NCBI GenBank assembly: GCA_022870745.1 | Contig: CP085323.1 | Location: forward strand, 496,001 to 560,000 | Source: Silvibacterium acidisoli | GTDB taxonomy: Bacteria > Acidobacteriota > Terriglobia > Terriglobales > Acidobacteriaceae | Direction: 5' to 3' | Length of the DNA stretch: 64,000 bases | Shown: positions 45,046 to 53,620 of the stretch, piece by piece | Numbering within the stretch: the first letter of the stretch is position 1 | How the letters are laid out: each line of letters opens with the position of its first letter | Translations under genes and position numbers: made by a program | Notes under the pieces: model-generated | Told to the model about the DNA's origin: nothing | Database searches by the model: none | The model's input: the letters and a program-made list of their open reading frames with translations, nothing else

Positions 45046-47814
45046 CTACTGCAGCAGCTTGGTGACCAGCTGCTCGGTGCTGTTGGCCTGCGCCAGGGCG
45101 CTGATGCCGGTCTGCTCGAGGATCTCGTACTTCGAAAGGTTCGAGGTCGCCGAGGCATAGTCCGTGGACATTACATCGTTTTCCGCGGAGGTGGTGTTGG
45201 TCGACTGCGTGGTCTGCACGTTTTCGACGGCGGTGAGGGTGTTGATTTCCGCACCCTCTGCGCCGCGGCTGGAGGCGACCTGCGAGATCGCGTTCGTGAT
45301 GGCGTCGAGCGCGATCTTTGCCTGGGCCGTGCTGTCGAGCGAGGTTCCGGCGTAGGTTGCATTGGCAACCGTGCTCGGATCCTTGCTGCCCAGCTGGATG
45401 GTTCCCGCGCCGGTATCGCTGGCGGCGAAAGCACCCGAAGCCGTAGCCTTCGCTCCGAAGTCGTAGGTTCCCGAGCCGCTGGTCTGACCTACGACCGCGG
45501 GAGCAGTAGCACCGCCGCCGACCAGGGCGACGGGCGCAGTCACCGTGTCGGAAACAGGGCTGACATTAACACCCTTCGCTCCCACACTCGGATCGGCCGT
45601 GCCCGCGTCGAATGTCGCACCGCCGGTGGTGGCGGTGAAAACATAGTCGTTGGCAGCAACTGCATTGCCGAGGGTATCGGTTCCCGGTGCCGTAGCCTTC
45701 GCCACCGCACCTGCAGCTGCCGTAGCAGTTGCGCCGGTTCCGGTGACAGCAACCGCCTTGGTGTCGGAGAGAGCACCCGCGGTGGTCGTCGTATCGCCCA
45801 TCTTGGTCAGATCCAGGGTGATAGCGGTGCCAGCGGCGTTCGTCGTGGAGAGAACATTGTCTCCCGCAGCGATGGCAATGCCGTTGGAATCCGTCCCTGT
45901 CCCTGTCGCCGCCGCCACAGTACCCGATGTGTAAACCTGAGCACCAGCAGGAGCCGGATCGGTCGTACCCATGTTGTAGGTTTCCGTGCCGCTGGTGAAC
46001 ACGTAATCGCTGGTCGTGATGCTGTTGCCGAAGCTATCCGTTCCGGCCGCCGTTGCCAGGGCAACGCTGCCAGAAGCTGCCTGGTTGCCGGTTACCGCAA
46101 CTGCGTTGGTGTCGGAGAGAGCACCGGCAGCCGTGGTCGTATCGCCCATCGCGGTCAGATCGAGAGTGATGGCCTTGCCATTGGCATCGGTCGCCGCGAG
46201 CAGGTTGTCGCCCGCTGCGATGGTGTTGCCGTTGGCATCCTTCGTGCCCACCTGGTCGTCCGCCGCTGCGGCGACCGTTCCCTGGGTGTAGATCGAGCTG
46301 CCGCCGGGCGCCGTTGTGCCCAGGTTATAGCTTCCGCCGCCAGCTGCTGCGGTGAAGACATAATCACTGGTCGTTACGGCGTTGCCGTAGCTGTCGGTAC
46401 CAGCGGCAGCTGCCTGTGCCACCGAACCAGCAGCTGCTGCATTGCCGGTGACGGCAACTGCGCTGTTGGCCGAGAGTGAACCCACGGCCGTCGTCGTATC
46501 GCCCATCGCCGTCAGGTCGAGAGTGACGGCATTGCCGTTGGAGTCGACCGTCGAAAGAACGTTATCGCCGGTGGCGATAGCGTTGCCGTTGCTGTCGGTT
46601 CCGGTTGCCGTCGCAGCGGCTACTTTACCCGTGGTGTAAACCGCGGTGCTGGACGTGGTGAAGACGTTGTCGCCAGACACAACCGTCGTGCCGTACTGGT
46701 CGACGCTGCCGGTTGCCGGCGTGCCCGTCGTTTGCGCGATGGAGCCCGCAACCGCCTTGTTGCCGGTGATCGCGACCGCATTCGTGTTCGAGAGCGAACC
46801 GGTGGTCGTGGTGTCGCCCATCGCCGTCAGGTCAAGCATGATGGCGTTGCCGTTGGAGTCGGTCGTGGCAAGAACATTATCGCCGGTCGCAATCGTGTTG
46901 CCGGAGGCGTCCTTCGTGCCTACCTGCGCATCGCTCGCCGCCGCGACTGTTCCCTTGGTATAAACCGTCGTGCCGTTGCTGGTGGCGGCGAAGACGTAGT
47001 TGCCCGCACCCACGGTGGCGCCATACTGGTCGGTGCCGGTCGCGGAGTTCGCGGTCGTCTGGAGGATCTGACCCGCAACCGCCTTGTTTCCGCTGATCGA
47101 AACCGCGTTTGAGTTCGAGAGCGCTCCCAGGCCTGTGGTCGTATCGCCCATTGCCGTCAGGTCGATGCTCACGGCATTGCCGCTTGAATCGGTCGAGGTG
47201 AGAACGTTGTCATTGGCAGCGATCGCGTTGCCGTAGCTGTCAGTCTTGCCTACCTGGCCGGCCGTGGCAGCCGCCACCGTACCCGAGGTATAAACCGCGG
47301 AGCCGAGGTTCAGCGAGTCGGAGCTTGTGCTGCCCAGCGCCGTGGTGGCGTAGGACTGGTTGACCGTGCCGTCGGAGGTATAGACGTTCGCGGCGTCGCT
47401 GAATACATTGATGCCGTTGTATTCGGTGTTGCCGTTGATGGTCGAGATTTCGGTCATGATGCTCGAATACTCGGACTGCGTCGCCGCTTCCTGCGAAGCG
47501 TTCAGCGTGCCGTTCGAGGCTTCAGTGGCCAGGGTCACGGCGCGGTTGAGCAGGCTGGTGACCTGCGACAGGGCGCCATCGGCGACCGACAGGAAGTCGA
47601 CACCTTCAGAAGCATTCGAGGCAGACTGCGAAAGCGCCGTCGAGGAGGCTTCGAGGCCATTCGCCAGCGACAGGCCAGCGGCATCGTCTGCGCCGGAGTT
47701 GATGCGCGAACCCGACGAAAGCTGCGTCAGCGTATTCTGCAGGCTCTCCTGTGTCTGGTTCAGGTTGTTTTCCGCGTACAGGGCGGAGATGTTATTCAGG
47801 ACACCCAAAGACAT
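45046..47814 (-). CDS. fliC: Flagellin, unusually large, with five tandem repeats in the variable domain
   Basis: 922 residues from ATG 47814 (AAGGAG nine bases upstream); upstream in-frame codons are leader. D0/D1 ends are canonical: N-terminal ALYAENNLNQTQESLQNTL and SSGSRINSGADDAAGLSLA (residues ~10-60), C-terminal QVASSRGAEGAEINTL and the closing QANSTEQLVTKLLQ. Between them, residues ~174-748 consist of five degenerate copies of a 107-119 residue unit centred on DLT(A/K)MGDTTT, with no lysine-rich or catalytic motif. Ordinary flagellins are ~270-550 residues. The insert should form surface domains on the filament. Confidence 0.93.
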   Translation of the reverse strand: MSLGVLNNISALYAENNLNQTQESLQNTLTQLSSGSRINSGADDAAGLSLANGLEASSTALSQSASNASEGVDFLSVADGALSQVTSLLNRAVTLATEASNGTLNASQEAATQSEYSSIMTEISTINGNTEYNGINVFSDAANVYTSDGTVNQSYATTALGSTSSDSLNLGSAVYTSGTVAAATAGQVGKTDSYGNAIAANDNVLTSTDSSGNAVSIDLTAMGDTTTGLGALSNSNAVSISGNKAVAGQILQTTANSATGTDQYGATVGAGNYVFAATSNGTTVYTKGTVAAASDAQVGTKDASGNTIATGDNVLATTDSNGNAIMLDLTAMGDTTTTGSLSNTNAVAITGNKAVAGSIAQTTGTPATGSVDQYGTTVVSGDNVFTTSSTAVYTTGKVAAATATGTDSNGNAIATGDNVLSTVDSNGNAVTLDLTAMGDTTTAVGSLSANSAVAVTGNAAAAGSVAQAAAAGTDSYGNAVTTSDYVFTAAAGGGSYNLGTTAPGGSSIYTQGTVAAAADDQVGTKDANGNTIAAGDNLLAATDANGKAITLDLTAMGDTTTAAGALSDTNAVAVTGNQAASGSVALATAAGTDSFGNSITTSDYVFTSGTETYNMGTTDPAPAGAQVYTSGTVAAATGTGTDSNGIAIAAGDNVLSTTNAAGTAITLDLTKMGDTTTTAGALSDTKAVAVTGTGATATAAAGAVAKATAPGTDTLGNAVAANDYVFTATTGGATFDAGTADPSVGAKGVNVSPVSDTVTAPVALVGGGATAPAVVGQTSGSGTYDFGAKATASGAFAASDTGAGTIQLGSKDPSTVANATYAGTSLDSTAQAKIALDAITNAISQVASSRGAEGAEINTLTAVENVQTTQSTNTTSAENDVMSTDYASATSNLSKYEILEQTGISALAQANSTEQLVTKLLQ
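45570..47295 (-). repeat. Five tandem repeats in the flagellin gene (~320-360 bp each)
   Basis: The DLT(A/K)MGDTTT core is encoded near 47150, 46825, 46510, 46150 and 45800, giving spacings of about 327, 321, 358 and 350 bases. Each unit runs from VYT(S/K/T)GTVAAA through GNxIAxGDNVL, the core and NAVxxTGNxA to a TDxYGNxV..NYVF block. Copies have diverged in both DNA and protein, so the array is not a recent duplication. Confidence 0.85.
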
Positions 47815-47948
47815 GTGATTTGCTCCTTCGTGTTGCGGCGTTACGCGATCCGCGGTCGGTCGATGGGTTCCTGCTTGGGCGCTGTACCGGACCGGAGCGC
47901 GATGCCACCGGCCGGGTCGCCTGGGGAAGGAACCGTCGGACAATGCAT

Positions 47949-47975
47949 TCATCGGCGCTGCCGGAAGGGGCTTTA
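47949..47975 (-). promoter_or_regulatory. Sigma-28 (FliA) promoter of the flagellin gene
   Basis: On the minus strand TAAA, exactly 15 bases, then GCCGATGA, against the FliA consensus TAAA-N15-GCCGATAA (one mismatch). It predicts a ~130-base 5' leader before the flagellin ATG. The 328-base gap 47815-48142 otherwise shows no gene. Confidence 0.75.
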
Positions 47976-47991
47976 TCGGGGCGAAGGGGTT

Positions 47992-48007
47992 TGGCATGTG
48001 GCGTGCG
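47992..48007 (+). promoter_or_regulatory. Possible sigma-54 promoter toward flbD-motAB
   Basis: TGGCATG-N4-GTGCG keeps the GG and GC dinucleotides 12 bases apart as in TGGCACG-N4-TTGCW, but two of the other positions differ. It points at flbD with a leader of about 125 bases. Weak evidence. Confidence 0.2.
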
Positions 48008-48142
48008 TGGGTGCGGAATCCCCTTGCAGGATCGCCGCGCCATGCCGGCACATTCCCATAATGGTCCGGCATGGAAAAACGACGTCCGCGCCGCGATCAT
48101 CTTTTTTACGCCCCTGCCGATACACCGCTATAGGAAAAACTC

Positions 48143-48352
48143 ATGATCCAGCTCACACGGTTTAACGGCAGTGTCCTGGCGGTCAACGATGACCTGATCC
48201 AGTATGTGGAATCCAACCCGGATACCACGCTTACGCTTCTGGGCGGAGAAAAGCTCGTGGTGCGCGAAAGCCTCGGCGAAGTCATGGACGGCATTGCCGA
48301 GGTGCATGCGCGGGAGCTGGCCGCGGCGCTGCAGAAAAGCTTCGAGGAGTAA
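48143..48352 (+). CDS. flbD: FlbD/SwrD family flagellar protein
   Basis: 69 residues: IQLTRFNGSVLAVNDDLIQYVESNPDTTLTLLGGEKLVVRES matches the short FlbD (SwrD) family, found upstream of motAB in many flagellated bacteria and linked to stator function or torque. It begins the divergent flbD-motA-motB operon; motA follows after five bases. Confidence 0.9.
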   Translation: MIQLTRFNGSVLAVNDDLIQYVESNPDTTLTLLGGEKLVVRESLGEVMDGIAEVHARELAAALQKSFEE

Positions 48353-48357
48353 CCCGG

Positions 48358-49155
48358 ATGAATCTCGATATCAGCAGCCTGATCGGAATTTTGATTGCCG
48401 CAGCCGGCGTCATCGCCGGGCTTCTGCTCGAGGGCGGCCATTTTGGCCAGGTTCTGCAACCGACCGCTGCCCTGATCGTCTTTGGAGGCACGGCGGGGGC
48501 GGTGATGCTTCAATTCCCCCTGAGCACCGTTCTTGCGGCCGTACGCTCGCTCTCCCGCCTCTTCGTTCCGGAGCCGCTCGACGGGGAAATGGTTGTGAAG
48601 CAGATCCTGGCCTATGCGAACAAGGCGCGCCGCAGCGGAATCGTCTCGCTCGACCCCGACCTCGGCTCGATCCGCGATCCGTTTTTCCGGCAGACTCTCA
48701 TGCTGGCCGTTGACGGCACCGAGCCGTCGGAACTGCGCCGGATCATGGAGTTCGCTATCGACAACCAGGCCGAGCTGGACGAAAAAATCCCCGAGGTCTT
48801 TGAGTCCGCCGGTGGATTCTCTCCAACCATCGGCATCATCGGCGCCATCCTCGGATTGATCCAGGTAATGCAGCACCTCGACCATATCGACGAGGTAGGG
48901 CGCGGCATTGCTGTGGCCTTCGTCGCTACCATCTATGGCGTTGCCGCCGCCAACCTCCTCTTTCTGCCTGCGGCAGGCAAGCTGCGGCTCAGGCTGCGCG
49001 ATGAGCAGCAGATGAAGGAGATGAAGCTTGAAGGAGTCATCTCCATTCTCGAAGGCATGCACCCACGCATGGTTGAAATCAAGCTGCGCAGTTTTCTCAA
49101 TGCGAAACAGGATCTTGCGAAGAGCCCGATCGACATTACGGAAGGGGTTGCATGA
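48358..49155 (+). CDS. motA: Flagellar motor stator protein MotA
   Basis: 265 residues, four membrane helices. MotA/PomA marks are clear: LIGILIAAAGVIAGLLLEGG, the helix 3-4 block SPTIGIIGAILGLIQVMQHL, and the cytoplasmic charged loop. The C-terminal QMKEMKLEGVISILEGMHPRMVEIKL is typical. With MotB it forms the ion channel that drives rotation; the ion (H+ or Na+) cannot be decided from the sequence by eye. Overlaps motB by four bases (ATGA). Confidence 0.95.
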   Translation: MNLDISSLIGILIAAAGVIAGLLLEGGHFGQVLQPTAALIVFGGTAGAVMLQFPLSTVLAAVRSLSRLFVPEPLDGEMVVKQILAYANKARRSGIVSLDPDLGSIRDPFFRQTLMLAVDGTEPSELRRIMEFAIDNQAELDEKIPEVFESAGGFSPTIGIIGAILGLIQVMQHLDHIDEVGRGIAVAFVATIYGVAAANLLFLPAAGKLRLRLRDEQQMKEMKLEGVISILEGMHPRMVEIKLRSFLNAKQDLAKSPIDITEGVA

Positions 49156-49934
49156 GACGCCGGCCTCCCAAAAGGCGCCATAACCATGAGCGCTGGCTCG
49201 TCTCCTACGCCGACTTCATCACGCTGATGTTTGCTTTCTTTGTCGTGCTCTATGCCAGCTCGCAGGCGGACAAGCACAAGCAGGCCCAGTTTGCGCAGGC
49301 TATCGATCAGGCATTCAAGTCGCTCAGCGTCTTCGAGACAACAGGCTCGAATTCGCAGGCGAGAATAACGAAGTCGCCAGACGAGACCGCCCCCGTCAAC
49401 ATCGTGCTCGGCGACGAGCTTTCCCAGCCTCCGCCCGAGGCCGTTCGCCACGACTTCAACCGCATGCAGACGCAGCTGAACAACCGGCTCTCGAACCAGA
49501 TCGCGCAGCATGTCGTTGCCCTGCGCATCGGGCGCGACGGCCTGGTCATCTCTCTGCGCGAAGCGGGCTTTTTCGATAGCGGCTCGGCCGCTCCCCATCC
49601 CGGCGCCATGAGCAGTATCGACGCCATTGTCGACGTGCTGCGTCCTACCCCGTACGACCTCCGCATCGAGGGTCATACAGACAATGTGCCCATCCACACC
49701 GAGCAGTATTCCTCGAACTGGGAGCTCTCCGCAGCACGCGCCACAGTGATGGCACGCCTCTTCATCGAGCGGGAACGCTTCGCTCCGCAGCGTCTCTCCG
49801 CGGCCGGCTACGGCGAGTTCCACCCCGTCGCCGCCAACACCTCCGCAGAGGGCCGCGGCCAGAACCGGCGTGTCGACATCATTGTGCTGCCACACACTTC
49901 AGCCACAAGCCCGGAGATGTCTATACCCAGGTAG
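49152..49934 (+). CDS. motB: Flagellar motor stator protein MotB (OmpA-like domain)
   Basis: 260 residues. Basic N-terminus, one membrane helix LVSYADFITLMFAFFVVLYA containing the ion-binding Asp21, a plug/linker, then an OmpA-like peptidoglycan-binding domain with RIEGHTDNVPI, SNWELSAARA and RGQNRRVDI. Anchors the MotA5B2 stator to the cell wall. Last gene of the flbD-motAB operon. Confidence 0.95.
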   Translation: MRRRPPKRRHNHERWLVSYADFITLMFAFFVVLYASSQADKHKQAQFAQAIDQAFKSLSVFETTGSNSQARITKSPDETAPVNIVLGDELSQPPPEAVRHDFNRMQTQLNNRLSNQIAQHVVALRIGRDGLVISLREAGFFDSGSAAPHPGAMSSIDAIVDVLRPTPYDLRIEGHTDNVPIHTEQYSSNWELSAARATVMARLFIERERFAPQRLSAAGYGEFHPVAANTSAEGRGQNRRVDIIVLPHTSATSPEMSIPR

Positions 49935-49968
49935 AGCAGCGGCTGCAACCCGTCTATCATGAAAGCAG

Positions 49969-50334
49969 ATGGACACACAGCACACGGGCGAAGCAGAAAC
50001 CCTCTATCACCAGGCCGTGGACCGCATGGCGGATGGAGATATCGAAGGGGCTATTGAAGGCTTTCGCCACAGCCTGGCCTCCGATCCCGCCTTTGCTGAC
50101 GCCTCCCACGGACTCATTCACGCCCTCAAGCACGCGAAGCGTTACGACGAAGCCGTCGAAGTCGCCCAGTCACTCATCGCCGCAGACCCGGACGACGTGC
50201 TCGCGCACACCAGCCTCTCCATCCTTTATCAGCACCAGGGACGCATCCCCGAGGCGGAAGCCGAATCCACAAAGGCCAAGGTGCTCGGCTGGAAACTCGA
50301 GCTGCGTGCCGCCCGTGACAGCGAGAGTAAGTGA
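49969..50334 (+). CDS. Tetratricopeptide-repeat protein
   Basis: 121 residues with three TPR units: LYHQAVDRMADGDIEGAIEGFRHSLASDP, a second around HGLIHALKHAKRYDEAVEVAQSLIAADP and a third around HTSLSILYQHQGRIPEAEAESTKAK. No signal peptide. TPRs mediate protein-protein contacts; the partner is unknown. It overlaps the start of the downstream DNA glycosylase gene by one base (TGATG) and lies 34 bases after motB, so it may be transcribed with either neighbour. Confidence 0.85.
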   Translation: MDTQHTGEAETLYHQAVDRMADGDIEGAIEGFRHSLASDPAFADASHGLIHALKHAKRYDEAVEVAQSLIAADPDDVLAHTSLSILYQHQGRIPEAEAESTKAKVLGWKLELRAARDSESK

Positions 50335-51020
50335 TGACGCCGGCGGCGCGGCTGCGACGGCTCTATCATCGCCTGCTTGCCGCCTACGGTCCGCAACAGT
50401 GGTGGCCTGCACAAACACCTTTCGAAGTCGTTATAGGCGCCTACCTCACGCAGAACACTTCGTGGCTCGGAGTAGAGCGCTCCATTCAAAACCTCGTTAA
50501 GAATAATCTTCTGACCGCCGAGGCCATCCGTGCTGTTCCCATCGAAACCCTGCGCGAACACATCCGGCCTTCCGGCTACATGATCCGCAAGGCTGCGGCT
50601 CTCAAAGCTTTTGTCGCATTCCTCGATGAGCACTACTCCGGCTCTATTGAAAAACTCGCGGCGGATTCTCCGGAGGTAGCACGCGAACGGCTGCTGGCGT
50701 TGCCCGGAGTTGGCCCCGAAACCGCCGATGCCATTCTGCTGTACGCACTGCATCAGCCCGCCTTTGTCGTCGATGAATACCTGCGCCGCATCGTCACCCG
50801 TCATGGCCTCGTCCACGACAAAGCGAAGTATTCTGAGATTCAGCGGTTAGCGGTCTCATCCTTTCGCCGTGACAAGGCTGCCGAGCGCCCTGGGCACTAC
50901 AACGAGTTCCATGCGCTGATCGTGAACGCCGGCAAGCTCCACTGCGGCCCCAAACCGCGTTGCGAAAGCTGCCCGCTCGCCTTCGATCTCGAAAGGCCCG
51001 TAAACATCACTCGCGCGTAA
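50334..51020 (+). CDS. HhH-GPD DNA glycosylase, EndoIII-related (COG2231/MagIII-like)
   Basis: 228 residues from ATG 50334 (GTG 50331 is also possible). The helix-hairpin-helix LPGVGPETADAILLYAL and catalytic Asp in FVVDEYLRRI mark the family. Where EndoIII has the lyase Lys after the hairpin this protein has Glu (GPETAD), as in monofunctional glycosylases such as MagIII, which remove alkylated purines. The C-terminal iron-sulphur motif is incomplete: HCGPKPRCESCPLAFDL has three cysteines, the fourth being absent. First of four DNA-repair genes on this strand. Confidence 0.87.
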   Translation: MTPAARLRRLYHRLLAAYGPQQWWPAQTPFEVVIGAYLTQNTSWLGVERSIQNLVKNNLLTAEAIRAVPIETLREHIRPSGYMIRKAAALKAFVAFLDEHYSGSIEKLAADSPEVARERLLALPGVGPETADAILLYALHQPAFVVDEYLRRIVTRHGLVHDKAKYSEIQRLAVSSFRRDKAAERPGHYNEFHALIVNAGKLHCGPKPRCESCPLAFDLERPVNITRA

Positions 51021-51130
51021 CCCGCTTCCTTGCGGAACAAAAGCAGCTACCGCACCGCCTCATCTTTTTCGTTAGAATTCGATGCCTGATATCTGCGGAA
51101 ACTTCCCCTGGCGAAAGGTATCAAACAGTC

Positions 51131-51535
51131 ATGAAGAGAACTGCCCATTCAATGGCTGACACCCATTCCGACCGGAGAAGAAAGCTTGACCGCCAGATTC
51201 TCGCCGATGGAATCAAGCCCAACGACGCGCGGGACGAAGCCTTTCGGCGCGCGATTCTCTCGATCCCCGCAGGCAAAGTAAGCACCTATGGTCATGTTGC
51301 AGCGGCTGCAGGTTATCCGCTCTACCACCGAGCCGTAGCTCGCCTGTTGCGGCACGAGCCCGTTGACAATATTCCCTGGCACCGCGTCGTGGGTGCCGGT
51401 GGAGAGATCAAGCTAAAGCAGGAAGCCGAGCGGGAGCAGCGCCGGAGACTCCGCATGGAAGGCGTAACCTTTTCAGGCAAGCGCATCGACATGGAAAAAC
51501 ACGAGCATCATTTTCATCTGCGGGATTGGCTGTAG
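51131..51535 (+). CDS. atl: Alkyltransferase-like protein (ATL, MGMT family without the acceptor cysteine)
   Basis: 134 residues from ATG 51131 (ATG 51152 is possible; neither has a strong ribosome site). The DNA-binding domain of O6-alkylguanine transferases is clear: AILSIPAGKVSTYGHVA, the HRAVARLLR block and IPWHRVV. The acceptor PCHR cysteine is Trp83 here, the defining feature of ATL proteins, which bind O6-alkylguanine without repairing it and hand it to nucleotide-excision repair. Lies next to glycosylase and Ada-type genes. Confidence 0.9.
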   Translation: MKRTAHSMADTHSDRRRKLDRQILADGIKPNDARDEAFRRAILSIPAGKVSTYGHVAAAAGYPLYHRAVARLLRHEPVDNIPWHRVVGAGGEIKLKQEAEREQRRRLRMEGVTFSGKRIDMEKHEHHFHLRDWL

Positions 51536-51618
51536 ATCTGCGCTCGTGAAATCCGGCTTTAAATGGACACGTCCGAAAACCGCGAGTTTTTGGCCCCGCG
51601 CCGTGGCAGACTATTTCC

Positions 51619-53091
51619 ATGGCCATGCCCTCCAACGCGATTGCTTACAAGGCTCTCGAGAGTCATGACGCTCGCTTTGACGGCCTGATCTACGTCGCTG
51701 TCAAATCCACCGGAATTTACTGCCGTCCGGTCTGCCCGGCGCGCACACCGAAGTTCGAAAACTGCACCTTCTACAGCTCGGCCGCCGCCGCGCAGGACGC
51801 CGGCTATCGTCCCTGCCTGCGCTGCAGACCGGAGACAGCTCCTCAACTTGCAGCATGGAAAGGGACTTCGAATACTGTTTCGCGGGCAATGGCCATGATC
51901 GCCGAGGGAGCCCTCGATGGCGACGACCAGACCGTTGACAGGCTGGCCATACGGGTCGGTGTAGGCGAGAGGCAGCTAAGGAGACTGTTCCTTGAACACC
52001 TCGGCACTTCTCCCCTGTCCGTTGCGCAGACGCGGCGAGTGCTCTTCGCCAAGCAGTTGATTCACGATACGAAGCTGCCCATGACCGAAGTTGCGCTCGC
52101 CTCCGGATTTAACAGCCTGCGTCGCTTCAACGAGGTCTTTCAGAAGCTCTATCATCGTCCTCCCACCACGCTGCGACGCCAGGCTGGCCGCGATCTCGCC
52201 GCGTCCGAAGGCGAAGTGACGCTGCAGATACGCTATCGTCCTCCCTATGACTGGGAATCGATGCTGGCCTTCTTCGCTGCACGTGCCATACCGGGTGTGG
52301 AGCTGGTCGAGCGTGATGCATACCATCGCACCGTCGAACTCGATGGACAGGTCGGCACGATCCGCATCCGGCACCTGCCGCGTAAGAACAGCCTCGGCGT
52401 CTCCATTCGCTTTCCGGCTGTACAGGCGTTGCCTGCGATCGTGAACCGGGTACGCAACATGTTCGATGTGGATGCGAACATCGATGTAATCAACGAACAT
52501 CTTTCGCGCGATCGCGCCATGTCCAGGCTCGTCGCTCGCCGGGCCGGCCTGCGCGTGCCGGGAAGCTGGGACCGCTTTGAACTCGCGGTGAGAGCCGTAC
52601 TGGGCCAGCAGATCAGCGTCGCCGCAGCGCGCATCCTCGCAGGCAAACTTGCGCTTGCATACGGCACAGAGATGAAGGCAACCAACAAAATGCACGAAGC
52701 GCTGACACATGTCTTTCCCTCGGCGCGCGCCATCGCAACTGCGCCAGCGTTTTCGATGAATATGCCTGCATCGCGTGTGAAGACGTTGCAGGCTATCGCC
52801 TCGGCAGTAAATGCAGATGCTTCACTGCTCACTTCGAGCGGCGATTTGAACGAGGCAGTCAGTCGCCTGCGCGCCACTTACGGAATAGGCGAATGGACAG
52901 CACAATACATCGCATTGCGAGCTATGCGCGAAACCGATGCCTTCCCTGCTGCCGACATCGGCATCCTTCGCGGCGCGCGCAAGGCCTTCAACGAACCGCT
53001 AACGTCGAAGCAACTTTTGCAGCGGTCTGATCAATGGAGTCCCTGGCGAGCCTACGCTGCACAACATCTATGGGCAGCCGATCTCGATTGA
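51619..53091 (+). CDS. Ada-AlkA fusion: alkylation-responsive regulator and 3-methyladenine DNA glycosylase
   Basis: 490 residues. Order: Ada N-terminal zinc domain with Cys35, Cys39, Cys66 and Cys69 (GIYCRPVCPAR, PCLRCRPE), where Cys35 would accept methyl groups from phosphotriesters; AraC-type helix-turn-helix ~85-190 (LAIRVGVGERQLRRLF, VALASGFNSLRRFNEVF); AlkA N-domain ~200-285; HhH-GPD domain with VLGQQISVAAA and YGIGEWTAQYIALR and catalytic Asp446 (FPAADIGIL). It would sense methylation damage, activate genes and remove 3-methyladenine. The adjacent ogt is its likely target. Confidence 0.95.
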   Translation: MAMPSNAIAYKALESHDARFDGLIYVAVKSTGIYCRPVCPARTPKFENCTFYSSAAAAQDAGYRPCLRCRPETAPQLAAWKGTSNTVSRAMAMIAEGALDGDDQTVDRLAIRVGVGERQLRRLFLEHLGTSPLSVAQTRRVLFAKQLIHDTKLPMTEVALASGFNSLRRFNEVFQKLYHRPPTTLRRQAGRDLAASEGEVTLQIRYRPPYDWESMLAFFAARAIPGVELVERDAYHRTVELDGQVGTIRIRHLPRKNSLGVSIRFPAVQALPAIVNRVRNMFDVDANIDVINEHLSRDRAMSRLVARRAGLRVPGSWDRFELAVRAVLGQQISVAAARILAGKLALAYGTEMKATNKMHEALTHVFPSARAIATAPAFSMNMPASRVKTLQAIASAVNADASLLTSSGDLNEAVSRLRATYGIGEWTAQYIALRAMRETDAFPAADIGILRGARKAFNEPLTSKQLLQRSDQWSPWRAYAAQHLWAADLD

Positions 53092-53119
53092 AATAAGCAA
53101 CACACGAAAGGATGACAGC

Positions 53120-53611
53120 ATGCTCGTACATAAGTACGTGGATTCTCCAGTAGGAAAGCTGAGGCTCGTAGCAAGCGATAAAGGGCTGGTCGCCGTATTA
53201 TGGGAAAACGACTCGCCCAAACGGGTTCGCCTCGAAGATTCGCAGGAAGATCCTGGGCACAGAATCCTTGCCAAAGCTGAAAAGCAACTCCAGGAGTATT
53301 TCGCAGGCACGCGCGAAGAATTCTCAATCCCTTTAGACATGCGCGGCACAGCATTCCAGAAAAACGTCTGGGAGGCTTTGCTGGGTATTCCATTTGGCGA
53401 AACACGCAGTTACGGTCAACTGGCCTCGCAGCTTGGAAGCCCTACGGCCAGCCGGGCGGTTGGAGCAGCAAATGGACGCAATCCCGTTTCAATCATCGTT
53501 CCTTGTCATCGCGTGATCGGCTCAACCGGCAAGTTGACTGGATTCGCTGGCGGCCTCGACACCAAGGAAACACTGCTCACTCTCGAGAGCCGTCAGCCCC
53601 TATTGAAGTAG
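53120..53611 (+). CDS. ogt: O6-methylguanine-DNA methyltransferase
   Basis: 163 residues, start 28 bases after the Ada-AlkA stop. N-terminal ribonuclease-like fold (VDSPVGKLRLVASDKGLVAV) and C-terminal DNA-binding domain FQKNVWEALLGIPFGETRSYGQLA; PCHRVIG supplies the suicidal acceptor Cys129. Transfers the methyl group from O6-methylguanine to itself. Complements the Ada-AlkA fusion, which lacks this activity. Confidence 0.96.
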   Translation: MLVHKYVDSPVGKLRLVASDKGLVAVLWENDSPKRVRLEDSQEDPGHRILAKAEKQLQEYFAGTREEFSIPLDMRGTAFQKNVWEALLGIPFGETRSYGQLASQLGSPTASRAVGAANGRNPVSIIVPCHRVIGSTGKLTGFAGGLDTKETLLTLESRQPLLK

Positions 53612-53620
53612 ATGGCGCGT

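Noticed and set aside
45650-46963. Several open frames on the plus strand across the flagellin repeats
   Set aside because: They are antisense images of the repeated flagellin codons (recurring VTATALVSE-type strings), with no start signals or family resemblance.
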